Below, in pieces: positions 7,764 through 17,414 of a DNA stretch of 64,000 nucleotides; within the stretch, counting starts at the first letter, position 1, and the number at the start of each line of letters is the position of its first letter. Below the pieces are notes generated by a model. That model was not told the DNA's origin and did not search any database. It was given only the letters and a program-made list of their open reading frames with translations. The stretch comes from a bacterium D16-36 (GTDB lineage Bacteria > Bacillota > Clostridia > Lachnospirales > Lachnospiraceae), in contig RAYF01000016.1 in NCBI GenBank assembly GCA_003611745.1, positions 1 through 64,000 on the forward strand, in the 5' to 3' direction. The translations under genes were made by a program, and so were the position numbers.

Positions 7764-9854
7764 CTATGCCTTTTTTGAGGTCTTTGGTGGGGATTTGTAA
7801 TGCACCGCCGCCTGGTCAAACATCTGGCGCAGCATGGCCTGATAATTTGTCTGCTTCACCCCTTCCACCCTTCGAATCACGAATCCGTTTAATTTTTCCA
7901 TATACTCGTCCGAAGTGATGGTCCCATCGGCAACCTGTGTCAGCCCCAGCTCCCAGCTGGCTGTAAGTTCCGGGTTTAACAGGGAGCGGATGGAAATATT
8001 TACCACATCGTATACCATCTCCCCCAGAAGCTCCGGCGTGATCATCTGTGTTTTCTTGTTGAGGTTTAAATATTTAATCTTTACCAGTTTGCTAAGGATT
8101 TCCGCCCTTGTGGCGCTCGTGCCAATGCCGCTGCCTTTTATCTGCGAGCGGAGTTCTTCATCCTCAATTAGCTGCCCTGCATTTTCCATGGCGAGAATCA
8201 TAGAGCCGGAATTGTACCGTTTCGGAGGCGAAGTCTCCCCCTCCTTGATACATAGGGATGTCAAATCAATCTCCATGCCCTTTTTAATCTTCTGGATAAC
8301 AGAAAGGACAGACTGGCTGACAGAGGATTCTGTCCCTTCCCCCTGACCTCTGCGGTCTTTGGGAACGTCTGGGGCATCCAGTTTTTTATTGGAAAAAGAG
8401 GCACTTGCAACCGCAAGATAACCGGCTTCTGCCATGGCCTTAAAATTTGCAAAAAATGCCTCTGTATCCCTGCAGGCAGTTATGCTAAGTTTTAAATATT
8501 CTGCCGGAGGGTAGAATATGCACAAAAAGCGCCGTACAATCACTTCATATATCCTTGCTGCTGTCTGGCTGACGCCCCTCAGCGCGCCAAGCCCCTGTCC
8601 TGTCGGAATAATGGCATAATGGTCTGTTATCTGCTTATCATTGACATAGCGGGTTTTTGACAGCCCCTGATAACTCTTCTCCTCAAGGATATGCCCGGCT
8701 ATTTCAGATACAACAGGATACCCCCTCAGGCCGTTTAAGTTTTTATGTATTTCCTTGCAGACAGCAGTTGACAGCACTCTGGCGTCGGTACGCGGATATG
8801 TCACAAGCTTTTTTTCATACAATTCCTGTACGATTTTTAATGTCTCGTCCGGGCTGATTTTGAAAAGCTTTGATGAAGTATTCTGCAGTTCCGCCAGATT
8901 GAACAGAAGCGGCGGGTTTTTCTTTTCTTTCTTTTTTTCTATTTTTGTAACAATAGCGGTTTTTGGCGTCGCTATGCTGTCTTGATTCCCTTCCTGATCT
9001 GCCACCGCAAAGCCGAGGGACTGGCAGAGTGCTGCCGCATCTTTCCGCTCCTTAAAGCCATTTTCCTTGTAAAGTGTAGGGGACTGGAAGTATTTTGACT
9101 GTTCCGTAACACGCCATTCCCCTTCAAACTCCTGCCCCATATAGCAGAAGTTCCCAATAACACGGTAAAACGGCGTTTTAACAAAGTTCCTGATCTCACG
9201 TTCCCTGCGCACTACCATTCCAAGTACACAAGTCATGACACGCCCTACGGAAATAGCGGACCACTTTCCGTTTCCAAGGTAATCCATCACTGTCCTGCCG
9301 TATTTCAGGGAAAGGACGCGAGAAAAATTAATTCCCATCAGGTAATCTTCCTTGGCGCGCAGGTATGCGGACGCGGAAAGGTTGTCGTATTCTGACAGGG
9401 GTTTTGCCTCCGCAATGCCGCGCTTAATCTCTTCCTCTGTCTGGGAGTCAATCCAGACGCGCCGTCTTTCCTTGGTTTTAGGCACCTTTGCCATCTGCTC
9501 CACCAGACGGTAAATATATTCCCCTTCCCGCCCGGAGTCAGTACAGACATAAATGCGGCTGACATCTTTTCTGTTTAACAGTTTTGATACAATCTGGAAC
9601 TGCTTTTTGACATCCGGGATTAGCTCGTACAAAAAATCCCGCGGGAGAAAAGGGAGTGTCTGCAGCGACCATTTTTTTAGTGCAGGGTCATAGGCATCCG
9701 GATAACTCATTGTCACCAGATGGCCGACACACCATGTTACAACGGAATCCCCGGATTCCAGATAGCCGTTTCCGGCATTGCCGTTAACGCCCAGCACCTT
9801 AGCAAATTCTTTTGCTACGCTGGGCTTTTCCGCGATAAATAAATCTTTGCCCAT
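7764..9854 (-). CDS. topB: DNA topoisomerase III
   Basis: This 696-aa type IA topoisomerase has a TOPRIM domain at the N-terminus (LFIAEKPSVAKEFAKVLG, then YVCTDSGREGEYIYRLV with the metal-binding acidic residues), and the active-site tyrosine in KKLVTYPRTDARVLS in the middle. The NSGSMILAMENAGQ and GSGIGTSATRAEIL segments belong to the decatenation fold. Length and layout match TopB of Gram-positive bacteria, and the C-terminal zinc fingers of TopA are missing. GGAAGG precedes the ATG. The enzyme relaxes negative supercoils and resolves recombination intermediates. Many extra TopB copies sit in conjugative elements, but the surroundings here are chromosomal. Confidence 0.95.
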   Translation of the reverse strand: MGKDLFIAEKPSVAKEFAKVLGVNGNAGNGYLESGDSVVTWCVGHLVTMSYPDAYDPALKKWSLQTLPFLPRDFLYELIPDVKKQFQIVSKLLNRKDVSRIYVCTDSGREGEYIYRLVEQMAKVPKTKERRRVWIDSQTEEEIKRGIAEAKPLSEYDNLSASAYLRAKEDYLMGINFSRVLSLKYGRTVMDYLGNGKWSAISVGRVMTCVLGMVVRREREIRNFVKTPFYRVIGNFCYMGQEFEGEWRVTEQSKYFQSPTLYKENGFKERKDAAALCQSLGFAVADQEGNQDSIATPKTAIVTKIEKKKEKKNPPLLFNLAELQNTSSKLFKISPDETLKIVQELYEKKLVTYPRTDARVLSTAVCKEIHKNLNGLRGYPVVSEIAGHILEEKSYQGLSKTRYVNDKQITDHYAIIPTGQGLGALRGVSQTAARIYEVIVRRFLCIFYPPAEYLKLSITACRDTEAFFANFKAMAEAGYLAVASASFSNKKLDAPDVPKDRRGQGEGTESSVSQSVLSVIQKIKKGMEIDLTSLCIKEGETSPPKRYNSGSMILAMENAGQLIEDEELRSQIKGSGIGTSATRAEILSKLVKIKYLNLNKKTQMITPELLGEMVYDVVNISIRSLLNPELTASWELGLTQVADGTITSDEYMEKLNGFVIRRVEGVKQTNYQAMLRQMFDQAAVHYKSPPKTSKKA

Positions 9855-9904
9855 TTTTCAACCTTCCAAGTATGCCAGCCTTGCTGCACAAAAATGTTTC
9901 CTAA

Positions 9905-9934
9905 GCGTGTTTGAAAATTCATTGCCAAACACGC
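9905..9934. repeat. GCGTGTTTG hairpin repeat
   Basis: GCGTGTTTG and CAAACACGC form a perfect 9-bp stem around AAAATTCATTGC. A close relative lies at 63893-63922, where it overlaps the stop codon of the mtnA-like gene, and a half copy near 857. Confidence 0.6.
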
Positions 9935-9951
9935 CCGTTCTAGCGGTACTG

Positions 9952-10143
9952 TTAATTTTTCTCACTGCAGCCTTTCTGTACTTTGGCGTACTCTATATAA
10001 CTTTTTGTGCCAAAAATAATACCGACAATTGATACTCCTGCAAGGGAAATATACTTGACAATATTGGTTACATTGACTGTGACACTTACCTGCGTCTTTG
10101 CAGGGGCAAGCAAATCAGCTGCCTTTTTCTTACATTTACTCAT
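9952..10143 (-). CDS. Small single-pass membrane protein, unknown
   Basis: This 63-aa ORF has a basic N-terminus with a KCKKKAADLL motif, one hydrophobic segment (about residues 29-47, YISLAGVSIVGIIFGTKSY) and a polar tail. GAGGTAAATT precedes the ATG. No family is recognised. It lies between topB and hydE on the same strand, and its upstream gap holds three tandem hairpins. Moderate confidence that it is translated comes from the ribosome site and clean membrane topology only. Confidence 0.5.
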   Translation of the reverse strand: MSKCKKKAADLLAPAKTQVSVTVNVTNIVKYISLAGVSIVGIIFGTKSYIEYAKVQKGCSEKN

Positions 10144-10162
10144 AATTTACCTCATTTCTGCA

Positions 10163-10259
10163 AGGTGAACCTCGTTCACCTTTGCTTTATTGTGCACAAC
10201 GCAATGTTTGTGTCGCAGTGCAGACACAAACTTGCTAAGTGAAAAATTTATTTTTCACT
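10163..10259. repeat. Three consecutive hairpins
   Basis: AGGTGAAC/GTTCACCT (10163-10181), GTTTGTGTC/GACACAAAC (10206-10231) and AGTGAAAAA/TTTTTCACT (10238-10259) follow each other in the gap downstream of hydE. The middle one, with its AACGCAA flank, resembles the hairpin at 19518-19552. The last may terminate the hydE transcript. Confidence 0.6.
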
Positions 10260-10273
10260 TTTCCCTCCATTTC

Positions 10274-11326
10274 TTAACGGCTCACATTTGCAAAATCACC
10301 TCTCGCCGTTACGATGTGATATCCAATCGATTCCATGCGCTTATCAAGGCATTGCCTGCACTGCGCAGATTCTTCCCCGGTACAGATCTTATTATCGTAG
10401 AGCTGGTATTTTTCCCGCACAGAGACAGGTGAGAGGTTCGGCATGACGACATTGGCGCCTGCGAGAATCCCAAGCTCCCTGCCCTGCGGATGGATTGTCC
10501 CTAAAGCTGTCGTGGACGGAAGCAGCACCCGCGGCAGCGTCAGGCGGACGAGGGAGAGCATCAAAAGTGTCTGCTCCAGCGTCCCGTCCACATATCCTGC
10601 AAACGGGGAATCCTTCTGTGCGATAAACGGGCCGATTCCTGCCATATGCGGCTGTAATTCCTTTAAGAAAAGCAAATCGGCTGCCAGATGCTCCGCTGTC
10701 TGGAAGGGGGAGCCGACCATAAACCCCGCACCAGTCTGATAGCCGATTTCTTTCAGGTTGTACAGGCATTTTATGCGGTGCCCGAAAGAAAGGTTCTGTG
10801 GATGAAGCTTTTCATAGTGCTCCTTAGAAGCCGTCTCATGCCGCAGGAGATAGCGGTCAGCGCCGCAGTCATACCAGTACTGGTATACATCCCTCTCCCG
10901 TTCCCCCAGAGAGAGCGTTACTGCGCAGTCATTATGGCGTTTCTTGATTTCTGCAATCAGGCTGCCGATATCCTCCGTGCTGTAAGAAAAATCCTCCCCG
11001 CCCTGCAGTACAAATGTACGGAAGCCAAGCGTATACCCCTCTTCCACACATTCTAAGATTTCTTCTGCACTAAGGCGGTAGCGGTCGGCATTCTTATTTT
11101 CCGCGCGGATTCCGCAGTAATAGCAGTTATTCCTGCAATAATTTGTAAACTCAATCAGGCCGCGCACATAGACATCTTTCCCATAATAAGACTGGCGGAC
11201 TTCATTTGCCCTTGCGGCAAGCAATTCCCGGTCTTCCATGCTGCAGTTTCTGATAAGGTACACGTACTCTTCTTTTGCCAATACGGTATCCTGCCACAGC
11301 TTTTCTATCAATGTAATCGTATTCAC
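10274..11326 (-). CDS. hydE: FeFe-hydrogenase maturation radical SAM enzyme HydE
   Basis: The 350-aa enzyme has a radical SAM CxxxCxxC motif in EFTNYCRNNCYYCGIRAEN (about residue 63), a biotin-synthase-like TIM barrel, YRLSAEEILECVEEGYTLGFRTFVLQGGED and the TGAGFMVGSPFQT segment typical of HydE. Cysteines near the C-terminus (CTGEESAQCRQCLDK) may hold an accessory cluster. HydE works with HydF and HydG to build the dithiomethylamine bridge of the H-cluster, but hydF, hydG and the hydrogenase are not in this window. It ends a minus-strand run and starts 9 nt after the LUD gene. Confidence 0.9.
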   Translation of the reverse strand: MNTITLIEKLWQDTVLAKEEYVYLIRNCSMEDRELLAARANEVRQSYYGKDVYVRGLIEFTNYCRNNCYYCGIRAENKNADRYRLSAEEILECVEEGYTLGFRTFVLQGGEDFSYSTEDIGSLIAEIKKRHNDCAVTLSLGERERDVYQYWYDCGADRYLLRHETASKEHYEKLHPQNLSFGHRIKCLYNLKEIGYQTGAGFMVGSPFQTAEHLAADLLFLKELQPHMAGIGPFIAQKDSPFAGYVDGTLEQTLLMLSLVRLTLPRVLLPSTTALGTIHPQGRELGILAGANVVMPNLSPVSVREKYQLYDNKICTGEESAQCRQCLDKRMESIGYHIVTARGDFANVSR

Positions 11327-11335
11327 AGCCGCTCC

Positions 11336-11977
11336 TTAATATCCTAATTCCTCGCCGACAAAAATCACCTTAATCCTCCCCGGTGTGCGGCTCATTCTGG
11401 TAACTACCGTATGGCAGCACATACAGTCGTCTGTGAGGCAGTCTGTGCATCTCCCATAGTCTTTACAAGGCGTGTCTGTCTGCAAACGGACAGCATTCGG
11501 CGGTGCTGCCATGTTTCGCACCCTCGCAATCCCGCTTTGCACATCAGGTACGATTTTATTCATCCCTACTATGATAATAACGTTTTCCGGACCATTGCAC
11601 AGGCAGGCTACACGGTTTCCGTTGCCGTCAATATTAACCAGCTCGCCATCCAAAGTCACAGCATTGGAACTCATAAAGAAAAAGTCAGAAGTAACCATCT
11701 TCCCATAGAACTCCCTGTCTGTCATATCAGGGTGCGGTTTCTTACGGTCGTAAATCACATATTCATCTTCTGCCTCCGCCAGATCATCAAGCAGCCCAAT
11801 CTCTTTCAGAGTCTCAGAACCGCCCCATGAAATGGAACAGTCCGGCGTCAGAAAACGCTTTGCTTTGGCATTTGCTTCTTCCCTGTCTTTACAGTAATAG
11901 CCCTCCATATTCCGGTGGGCCAGTTTCTCTATAATGCTTTCTGCTAGATTTTCGTAATATGCTTCTTTATGTGTCAT
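11336..11977 (-). CDS. LUD-domain (lactate utilisation LutC-like) protein
   Basis: The 213-aa protein has the LUD/DUF162 pattern: an early AHRNMEGYYCKDREEANAKA helix, SISWGGSETLKEIGLLDDL, FFFMSSNAVTLDGELVNIDGNGNRVACLCNGP and VIIIVGMNKIVPDVQSGIARVRN. A cysteine-rich tail (CKDYGRCTDCLTDDCMCC) suggests a metal or redox centre. LutC-type proteins take part in L-lactate oxidation with LutA and LutB, but stand-alone clostridial versions have no defined role. It lies between glyA and hydE in one minus-strand run and is probably co-transcribed with them. Confidence 0.8.
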   Translation of the reverse strand: MTHKEAYYENLAESIIEKLAHRNMEGYYCKDREEANAKAKRFLTPDCSISWGGSETLKEIGLLDDLAEAEDEYVIYDRKKPHPDMTDREFYGKMVTSDFFFMSSNAVTLDGELVNIDGNGNRVACLCNGPENVIIIVGMNKIVPDVQSGIARVRNMAAPPNAVRLQTDTPCKDYGRCTDCLTDDCMCCHTVVTRMSRTPGRIKVIFVGEELGY

Positions 11978-12021
11978 ATGGCGATGCCCCTTTCTGTTTA
12001 ACCGGCTGTGAACAGTATTGC

Positions 12022-13266
12022 CTAATCCTCGTAGAGCGGATATTTTTCAGTTAATGACTTTACTATTTTAACAGCCTCTGCCCTGTTTCCTTCAGGATTC
12101 TCAATTATCATTGCAATGGCCTCTGCAACTTTGTCCATATCGCCTGCATTAAACCCACGTGTGGATACTGCCGCTGTCCCAAGGCGGATGCCGCTTGTCA
12201 CAAATGGGGACTGCGGGTCGTTCGGGATTGTATTTTTATTACAGGTAATGTGTGCCGCATCCAGCCACTTTTCTACCTCTTTTCCCGTAAGCCCTTTGTC
12301 TGAAAGGTCTACAAGCATCAGATGGTTGTCCGTGCCGCCGGAGACAATCTTGATCCCACGGTTCTGCAGGCCCTTGCAGAGCGCCTGCGCATTATCAATA
12401 ATATTTTTACCGTATTCCTTGAATGCCGGCGACAACGCCTCCTTAAAACATACCGCTTTTGCCGCAATCACATGCATCAGCGGGCCACCCTGGATGCCCG
12501 GGAACAGTGCCTTATTGAAATTAATCTCTTTTGCAAATTCCTCACTGGAAAGAATCATGCCGCCCCTCGGCCCGCGCAGCGTTTTGTGTGTCGTGGTAGT
12601 CGTCACATGCGCATATGGGATAGGGCTTTCATGGTAACCGGAGGCAACCAGCCCTGCAATATGCGCCATATCTACCATCAGATAAGCACCGACAGCGTCT
12701 GCGATTTCGCGGAAACGCTTAAAGTCAATTTTGCGCGCATAGGCACTGGCACCAGCTACGATTAACTTCGGTTTACATTCTTTGGCTATCCTCTCGACTT
12801 CATCATAATCGATAAAACCGTCATCATTGACGCCGTAAGGCACGCAGTGAAAATATTTTCCCGAGAGATTGACAGGGCTTCCATGCGTAAGGTGTCCGCC
12901 GTGGTCAAGGTTCATCCCCATAAAGGTATCCCCCGGATTCATCAGGGCAAAGAATACTGTCATATTTGCCTGTGCGCCGGAATGCGGCTGCACATTGGCA
13001 TACGTACAGTGAAAAAGCTCCATGGCGCGGTCCCTTGCCAGATCCTCCACGACATCCACATATTCACAGCCGCCGTAATATCTCCTGCCGGGATACCCTT
13101 CTGCATATTTGTTTGTCAGCGTGCTTCCCATAGCCGCCATGACTGCCTTGCTGACTAGATTTTCCGATGCGATTAATTCGATATTTTCCCTCTGCCTTCC
13201 GGTTTCGTCCGCCATTGCCTTGGCAACTTCCGGATCAAAATTCTCCACTTCTGCAAATGAATACAT
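12022..13266 (-). CDS. glyA: Serine hydroxymethyltransferase
   Basis: The 414-aa PLP enzyme interconverts serine and glycine while loading tetrahydrofolate with a one-carbon unit. Visible marks are [33 protein letters not shown], the HSGAQANM loop and the PLP-lysine motif [16 protein letters not shown]. The length is that of bacterial GlyA. It lies 51 bp downstream of purD. Co-location with purine genes fits its supply of formyl and glycine units to PurD and PurN. Confidence 0.97.
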   Translation of the reverse strand: MYSFAEVENFDPEVAKAMADETGRQRENIELIASENLVSKAVMAAMGSTLTNKYAEGYPGRRYYGGCEYVDVVEDLARDRAMELFHCTYANVQPHSGAQANMTVFFALMNPGDTFMGMNLDHGGHLTHGSPVNLSGKYFHCVPYGVNDDGFIDYDEVERIAKECKPKLIVAGASAYARKIDFKRFREIADAVGAYLMVDMAHIAGLVASGYHESPIPYAHVTTTTTHKTLRGPRGGMILSSEEFAKEINFNKALFPGIQGGPLMHVIAAKAVCFKEALSPAFKEYGKNIIDNAQALCKGLQNRGIKIVSGGTDNHLMLVDLSDKGLTGKEVEKWLDAAHITCNKNTIPNDPQSPFVTSGIRLGTAAVSTRGFNAGDMDKVAEAIAMIIENPEGNRAEAVKIVKSLTEKYPLYED

Positions 13267-13317
13267 ATTTAAAATCCTCCATTTCTGCTATCAGATAAGC
13301 GGTGCCTGTGTAATATT

Positions 13318-14592
13318 TTACTCTGCATCGTCTATCGCTTTTCCGATATCGTTTCTCATATACTTATTTTCAAAAGATACCCAACTTGTTGCTTTATATG
13401 CGTTGGCCCTTGCTTCCTTTAAACTTCTGCCCTTTGCCGTGATGCCGAGGACGCGCCCGCCATTTGTCACAATACCCTCTTCTGTTTTTTTCGTCCCGGC
13501 ATGGAATACATAATAGCCGTCCCTGCCCTCGAAATTTTCAAGCCCTGTGATCAGCTTGCCTTTTTCGTACTTTTCCGGGTAACCCTCCGATGCAAGCACA
13601 ACACAGACTGCCGCATTGTCCTCAAACTGCAGGTCAATTTTATCCAGTTTTCCGTCAATACATGCCTCCATCACATCAATAATGTCATTTTTCATGCGTG
13701 GAAGTACCACCTGCGCTTCCGGGTCGCCAAAGCGGGCATTGTATTCGAGAACCCTCGGCCCGTCAGAGGTCAGCATAAGCCCTACAAAGAGGATTCCTAC
13801 AAAATCCCTGCCCTCCGCCTTCATGGCATCCATAGTAGGCTGGTAAATCTTTTCCTCACAGAATTTCTGCACCTCCTCATTGTAAAAAGGGCTTGGGGAA
13901 AATGTTCCCATTCCGCCGGTATTTAGCCCCTCGTCGCCGTCCTTTGCCCTTTTATGGTCCTGCGCACTCGTCATTGGCTTAATATGGGTTCCGTCACAGT
14001 AGCATAAAACAGAAACCTCGGGCCCGGTAATAAAATCCTCTATGATAACGGTTTCCCCTGCTTCGCCAAACTGTTTGTCAAGCATCAGTGTTGTAATTCC
14101 GTTTTCAGCCTCCTCCGGCGTATTGCAGATAAGAACGCCCTTGCCCAGAGCCAGCCCGTCCGCTTTTAACACGACAGGGTACGATACACTTTCCAGATAT
14201 AAAAGCGCTTCTTCCGGAGAATGAAATGTTTCGTAATGACAGGTTGGGATGTTGTACTTTTTCATTAAATCCTTTGAAAAGCTTTTGGAGCCTTCAATGA
14301 CTGCGGCATTTTTTCTAGGGCCAAAAACCCGGAGCCCCCTTTCCTCAAAAACATCAACAATGCCGCCTACGAGCGGATCATCCATGCCAATAACTGTAAG
14401 GTCTATCTCCTTCTCCTCTGCAAAATCGGCCAGCCTTTCAAATTCCATAGCTGCAATATTGACACACTCAGCATACTGGCTGATCCCGCCGTTCCCCGGT
14501 GCGCAGTAAATCTTGTCCACACGGCTGCTTTGCGATACGCTCCAAGCAATCGCATGTTCCCTTCCGCCGCTGCCAACTATTAAAACTTTCAT
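13318..14592 (-). CDS. purD: Phosphoribosylamine-glycine ligase
   Basis: This 424-aa ATP-grasp enzyme joins phosphoribosylamine and glycine with ATP in the second step of de novo purine synthesis. The N-terminal VGSGGREHAIAWS motif, the ADGLALGKGVLIC and LNTGGMGTFSPSPFY loops and the EYNARFGDPEAQVVLPRM metal and ATP site are all present. A GAGAGGAG site precedes the ATG. It starts 7 nt after the purN stop, which indicates one operon. Confidence 0.97.
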   Translation of the reverse strand: MKVLIVGSGGREHAIAWSVSQSSRVDKIYCAPGNGGISQYAECVNIAAMEFERLADFAEEKEIDLTVIGMDDPLVGGIVDVFEERGLRVFGPRKNAAVIEGSKSFSKDLMKKYNIPTCHYETFHSPEEALLYLESVSYPVVLKADGLALGKGVLICNTPEEAENGITTLMLDKQFGEAGETVIIEDFITGPEVSVLCYCDGTHIKPMTSAQDHKRAKDGDEGLNTGGMGTFSPSPFYNEEVQKFCEEKIYQPTMDAMKAEGRDFVGILFVGLMLTSDGPRVLEYNARFGDPEAQVVLPRMKNDIIDVMEACIDGKLDKIDLQFEDNAAVCVVLASEGYPEKYEKGKLITGLENFEGRDGYYVFHAGTKKTEEGIVTNGGRVLGITAKGRSLKEARANAYKATSWVSFENKYMRNDIGKAIDDAE

Positions 14593-14599
14593 GTAACTA

Positions 14600-15238
14600 T
14601 TACTCCTCTCTACTATCTTTTATGTGGGCAATGCCGTCTACGATTTCTACCCTGCCCTGCCCAATCAAATCAATAGCATACGGCAGTATCTTCCACTCTG
14701 CCTGCTCCATCACCCGTTTTTGAAGCACTTCCGGCGTATCGCCTTCCCTGACATCTACCGCTTTCTGCAGCAGTATCGGCCCATGGTCAGCTTCCTCATC
14801 TACAAAATGGACTGTTGCCCCTGTCACTTTGTTTCCGGCAGCGAGTACGCTCTCATGCACTTTCAGCCCGTAATATCCCATGCCGCAGTGTGCCGGAATC
14901 AGGGATGGATGGATATTGATTATCTTATCCGGATAATTTTTTACCAGAATTTTGGGGATAATGACAAGATATCCTGCCAAAACCACCAAATCTACTTTAT
15001 ATTCCCTGAGAATGGCTACCATCGCCTCACCGAAAGCTTCTCTGGTAGCATATGCTTTTGGGCTGATGCACTGTGCCGGAATGCCTGCTTTTCTGGCACG
15101 CGCAAGGGCAAAAGCATTCTCCTTGTTGCTGATAACCAGCGCAATTTCAGTATCCCGTATCAGTTTATTATCTATTGCATCCATAATAGCCTGAAGGTTC
15201 GTCCCGCCTCCGGAAACGCATATCCCTAATCTCTGCAT
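14600..15238 (-). CDS. purN: Phosphoribosylglycinamide formyltransferase
   Basis: This approximately 212-aa enzyme transfers the formyl group from 10-formyl-THF to GAR. The family marks are VSGGGTNLQAIMDAI at the N-terminus, the catalytic NIHPSLIP stretch with His, and GATVHFVDEEADHGPIL with the active Asp. The ATG at 15238 gives the standard N-terminus. An in-frame TTG lies 18 bp further upstream, and the ribosome site (GAGG) is weak for either. It lies between purM and purD. Confidence 0.95.
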   Translation of the reverse strand: MQRLGICVSGGGTNLQAIMDAIDNKLIRDTEIALVISNKENAFALARARKAGIPAQCISPKAYATREAFGEAMVAILREYKVDLVVLAGYLVIIPKILVKNYPDKIINIHPSLIPAHCGMGYYGLKVHESVLAAGNKVTGATVHFVDEEADHGPILLQKAVDVREGDTPEVLQKRVMEQAEWKILPYAIDLIGQGRVEIVDGIAHIKDSREE

Positions 15239-15339
15239 AGTCTGCACCGGCCTCAAGTGAAAATAATAATATCTTCATTTGAGGTACAAGCACAAAAGGT
15301 AAAGTACCCGTGCCTGTATTTGTCCTTTCTCTATTTTTC

Positions 15340-16371
15340 TTAATATACCAGTGTAATACCCCTGTCGCCGTTTACAGCCTCACCGATAATATATCCCTTC
15401 TGGCCGGACTGGTCAATCAGGGAGACTGCCCTGTCCGCATCTGCCGGGTTGACTGCAAACACCATGCCGATGCCCATATTATAGGTATTGTACATTGCGT
15501 CTCTCTCAATGCTGCCGTCTTTTGCGAGCATCTCAAAAATAGGGGGAATCTTATAACTGTCCGTATTGATTCTGGCATGAACCCCCTCCGGGAGCATGCG
15601 CGGAATATTTTCATAGAAACCGCCGCCTGTAATATGGCTGCAGCCTTTTATGGTGATGCCGCCCTTTCTCACGGTCCGCAGTGCATTGACATAGATAATC
15701 GTAGGGGTTAAAAGCGTCTCCCCTAAAGTCCTGCCGCCGAGCGATTCATAAGTTTTGTTCAGGGATTCTTCCTTCATATCGAAAACCTTGCGCACAAGGG
15801 AAAATCCGTTGCTGTGAATGCCGGAAGATGCAATCCCTACCAGCAGGTCGCCGTCCTCAATATTCTTTCCGGTAATCATCTGCCTGCGGTCAACAATGCC
15901 TACCGCAAACCCGGCAAGATCATATTCCCCTTCCGGGTAGAAACCGGGCATCTCTGCCGTCTCGCCGCCAATCAGCGCAGCGCCTGACTGCCTGCATCCG
16001 TCTGCTACTCCTGCTACAATCGCAGCAATCTTCTCCGGCTCATTCTTTCCGCAAGCAATATAGTCTAAGAAAAATAATGGTTCCCCGCCCGAACACGCAA
16101 TATCGTTGACACACATCGCCACACAATCAATCCCGACCGTGTCATGCTTATCCATCAGAAAAGCCAGTTTAAGCTTCGTTCCGACACCGTCTGTGCCAGA
16201 TACCAGCGTAGGCTGCTCCATGCTTTTAAATGAATCCATAGAGAAAGCACCGGAAAATCCGCCAATATCCGTCACTACCTCGTCGCGCATGGTACCGGCA
16301 ATGTGCTTTTTCATCAGTTCAACAGCCTTGTAGCCCGCCTCAATGTCAACTCCTGCCTTTTTGTAGTCCAT
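15340..16371 (-). CDS. purM: Phosphoribosylformylglycinamidine cyclo-ligase
   Basis: This AIR synthetase of about 343 aa closes the imidazole ring. It starts [13 protein letters not shown] and shows [24 protein letters not shown], the ATP-binding [17 protein letters not shown] segment and [13 protein letters not shown]. The ATG at 16371 with GGAGG upstream is chosen over further upstream codons. It is the first gene of the purM-purN-purD-glyA run. No purine riboswitch was seen in the approximately 350 bp upstream. Confidence 0.95.
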   Translation of the reverse strand: MDYKKAGVDIEAGYKAVELMKKHIAGTMRDEVVTDIGGFSGAFSMDSFKSMEQPTLVSGTDGVGTKLKLAFLMDKHDTVGIDCVAMCVNDIACSGGEPLFFLDYIACGKNEPEKIAAIVAGVADGCRQSGAALIGGETAEMPGFYPEGEYDLAGFAVGIVDRRQMITGKNIEDGDLLVGIASSGIHSNGFSLVRKVFDMKEESLNKTYESLGGRTLGETLLTPTIIYVNALRTVRKGGITIKGCSHITGGGFYENIPRMLPEGVHARINTDSYKIPPIFEMLAKDGSIERDAMYNTYNMGIGMVFAVNPADADRAVSLIDQSGQKGYIIGEAVNGDRGITLVY

Positions 16372-16612
16372 TATTGCCTCCATTCTGCCGATTGTACGGC
16401 AAATAAAATGCACAATTGTCAAAAATAACCAAAATCGTTTTTATTGTAACATATAGAAATATTTTTGTCACATATATTTTGAAGCGAATTTTGCAGATAT
16501 TTTGTAGGACATTGTCACATCATTACCACTCACAGCGTGTCTGGCCATTTTCTGAATTTATGTTTCTGAAATTATCCTTGAATTGATTTCCGTGATAGTA
16601 ACATTCTTTCCC

Positions 16613-16641
16613 TTTACATTCTATATCCCATCCATTATAAT
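16613..16641 (+). promoter_or_regulatory. Promoter of the 55-aa ORF
   Basis: TTTACA (16613-16618), a 17-nt spacer and TATAAT (16636-16641) lie about 90 nt upstream of the small ORF at 16732 and point toward it. The rest of the 360-bp gap between purM and this ORF shows no gene. Confidence 0.65.
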
Positions 16642-16731
16642 AAACATAAGCACTTACAAAAAGTAGGTATCCGGTTTTTATGTGAGAATAAGGCAGAAAT
16701 GTCTTAACGAGTATAGAAAGAAGGTGATATT

Positions 16732-16899
16732 ATGCCGACAACTGAAAAAGAATATAATGGTTATTTGTTTGACCAGCTAAGCATCTTAGAACGCATTGAG
16801 GCAGTTACAGATGATGAGAAAGCATTAAAGCAAATTGAGATTGAACGGAAACAGATTGAGCGGAAACTATATCAAAAGCCACCTTTGATTATGGATTAG
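16732..16899 (+). CDS. 55-aa coiled-coil protein, unknown
   Basis: The ORF encodes 55 residues beginning MPTTEKEYNGYLFDQLSILE. A charged, heptad-like helix (ERIEAV...ALKQIEIERKQIERKLY) fills the second half, so a small coiled-coil protein is likely. A near-consensus promoter lies upstream, AAGGTGATATT precedes the ATG and a 13-bp terminator hairpin follows at 16930, making a complete single-gene unit. No family is recognised. It faces a HipA-like kinase pair across the terminator. Confidence 0.6.
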   Translation: MPTTEKEYNGYLFDQLSILERIEAVTDDEKALKQIEIERKQIERKLYQKPPLIMD

Positions 16900-16929
16900 C
16901 ACTTTGCAGAGATTGATATTAAGACATTT

Positions 16930-16966
16930 AATACGCCACCTCGGTTAAGGCCAGAGGTGGCGTATT
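16930..16966. terminator. Hairpin terminator between convergent genes
   Basis: AATACGCCACCTC and GAGGTGGCGTATT form a perfect 13-bp stem with an 11-nt loop between the 55-aa ORF and the convergent gene ending at 16992. It probably serves both directions. Confidence 0.75.
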
Positions 16967-16991
16967 CGCTTATAAAACTTCTATCTGCCTA

Positions 16992-17414
16992 TTATTTGTC
17001 GCTTGCAGGTACCTGCACCATTTCAGCCATCCTGTCATAAAGCACTTTTGATTCTCTGGCGGCTCTTTCCTCAATTTCTTCAAATGTATAATTTTCGCCA
17101 TCCAGCTGAATCCATTCTTTATCTGATACATTATAACCATGGCTGTATTTAATGATTTTTTCCGGATCATAATACGGTATGCCGGCAGCCTGCAGTGTCA
17201 TAGACAAACCAATTCTTGTCTCTGGCGGAAGCCTGTCTTTTAAGTATAATATCAAAGCATCCTCTTTCGTTTTTGCCCACAAAAACTCAACCGGACAATT
17301 TTTTACATCGGTTAAAACCTCACAAGATATAACTAAATAATCCTGCACCGTAAACCTCACCAGACAGTCATTTTCTCTCATCAACGTTCCTGACAGGTTT
17401 CTAATCCCATCCAT
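16992..17414 (-). CDS. Unknown protein partnered with HipA-like kinase
   Basis: The 140-aa cytosolic protein has no recognised domain. The middle section (SMTLQAAGIPYYDPEKIIKY) is well ordered, and the C-terminus is a charged helix (TFEEIEERAARESKVLYDRM). Its ATG directly follows the TGA of the kinase gene (TGAATG), so the two are translationally coupled. By analogy with HipBA-like pairs it could be an antitoxin or a substrate, but there is no visible helix-turn-helix, so it is not a HipB-type repressor. The function is unknown. Confidence 0.65.
   Translation of the reverse strand: MDGIRNLSGTLMRENDCLVRFTVQDYLVISCEVLTDVKNCPVEFLWAKTKEDALILYLKDRLPPETRIGLSMTLQAAGIPYYDPEKIIKYSHGYNVSDKEWIQLDGENYTFEEIEERAARESKVLYDRMAEMVQVPASDK

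Noticed and set aside
16423-16731. Purine riboswitch before purM
   Set aside because: No conserved three-way-junction or loop sequences of the purine aptamer were seen on the minus strand.
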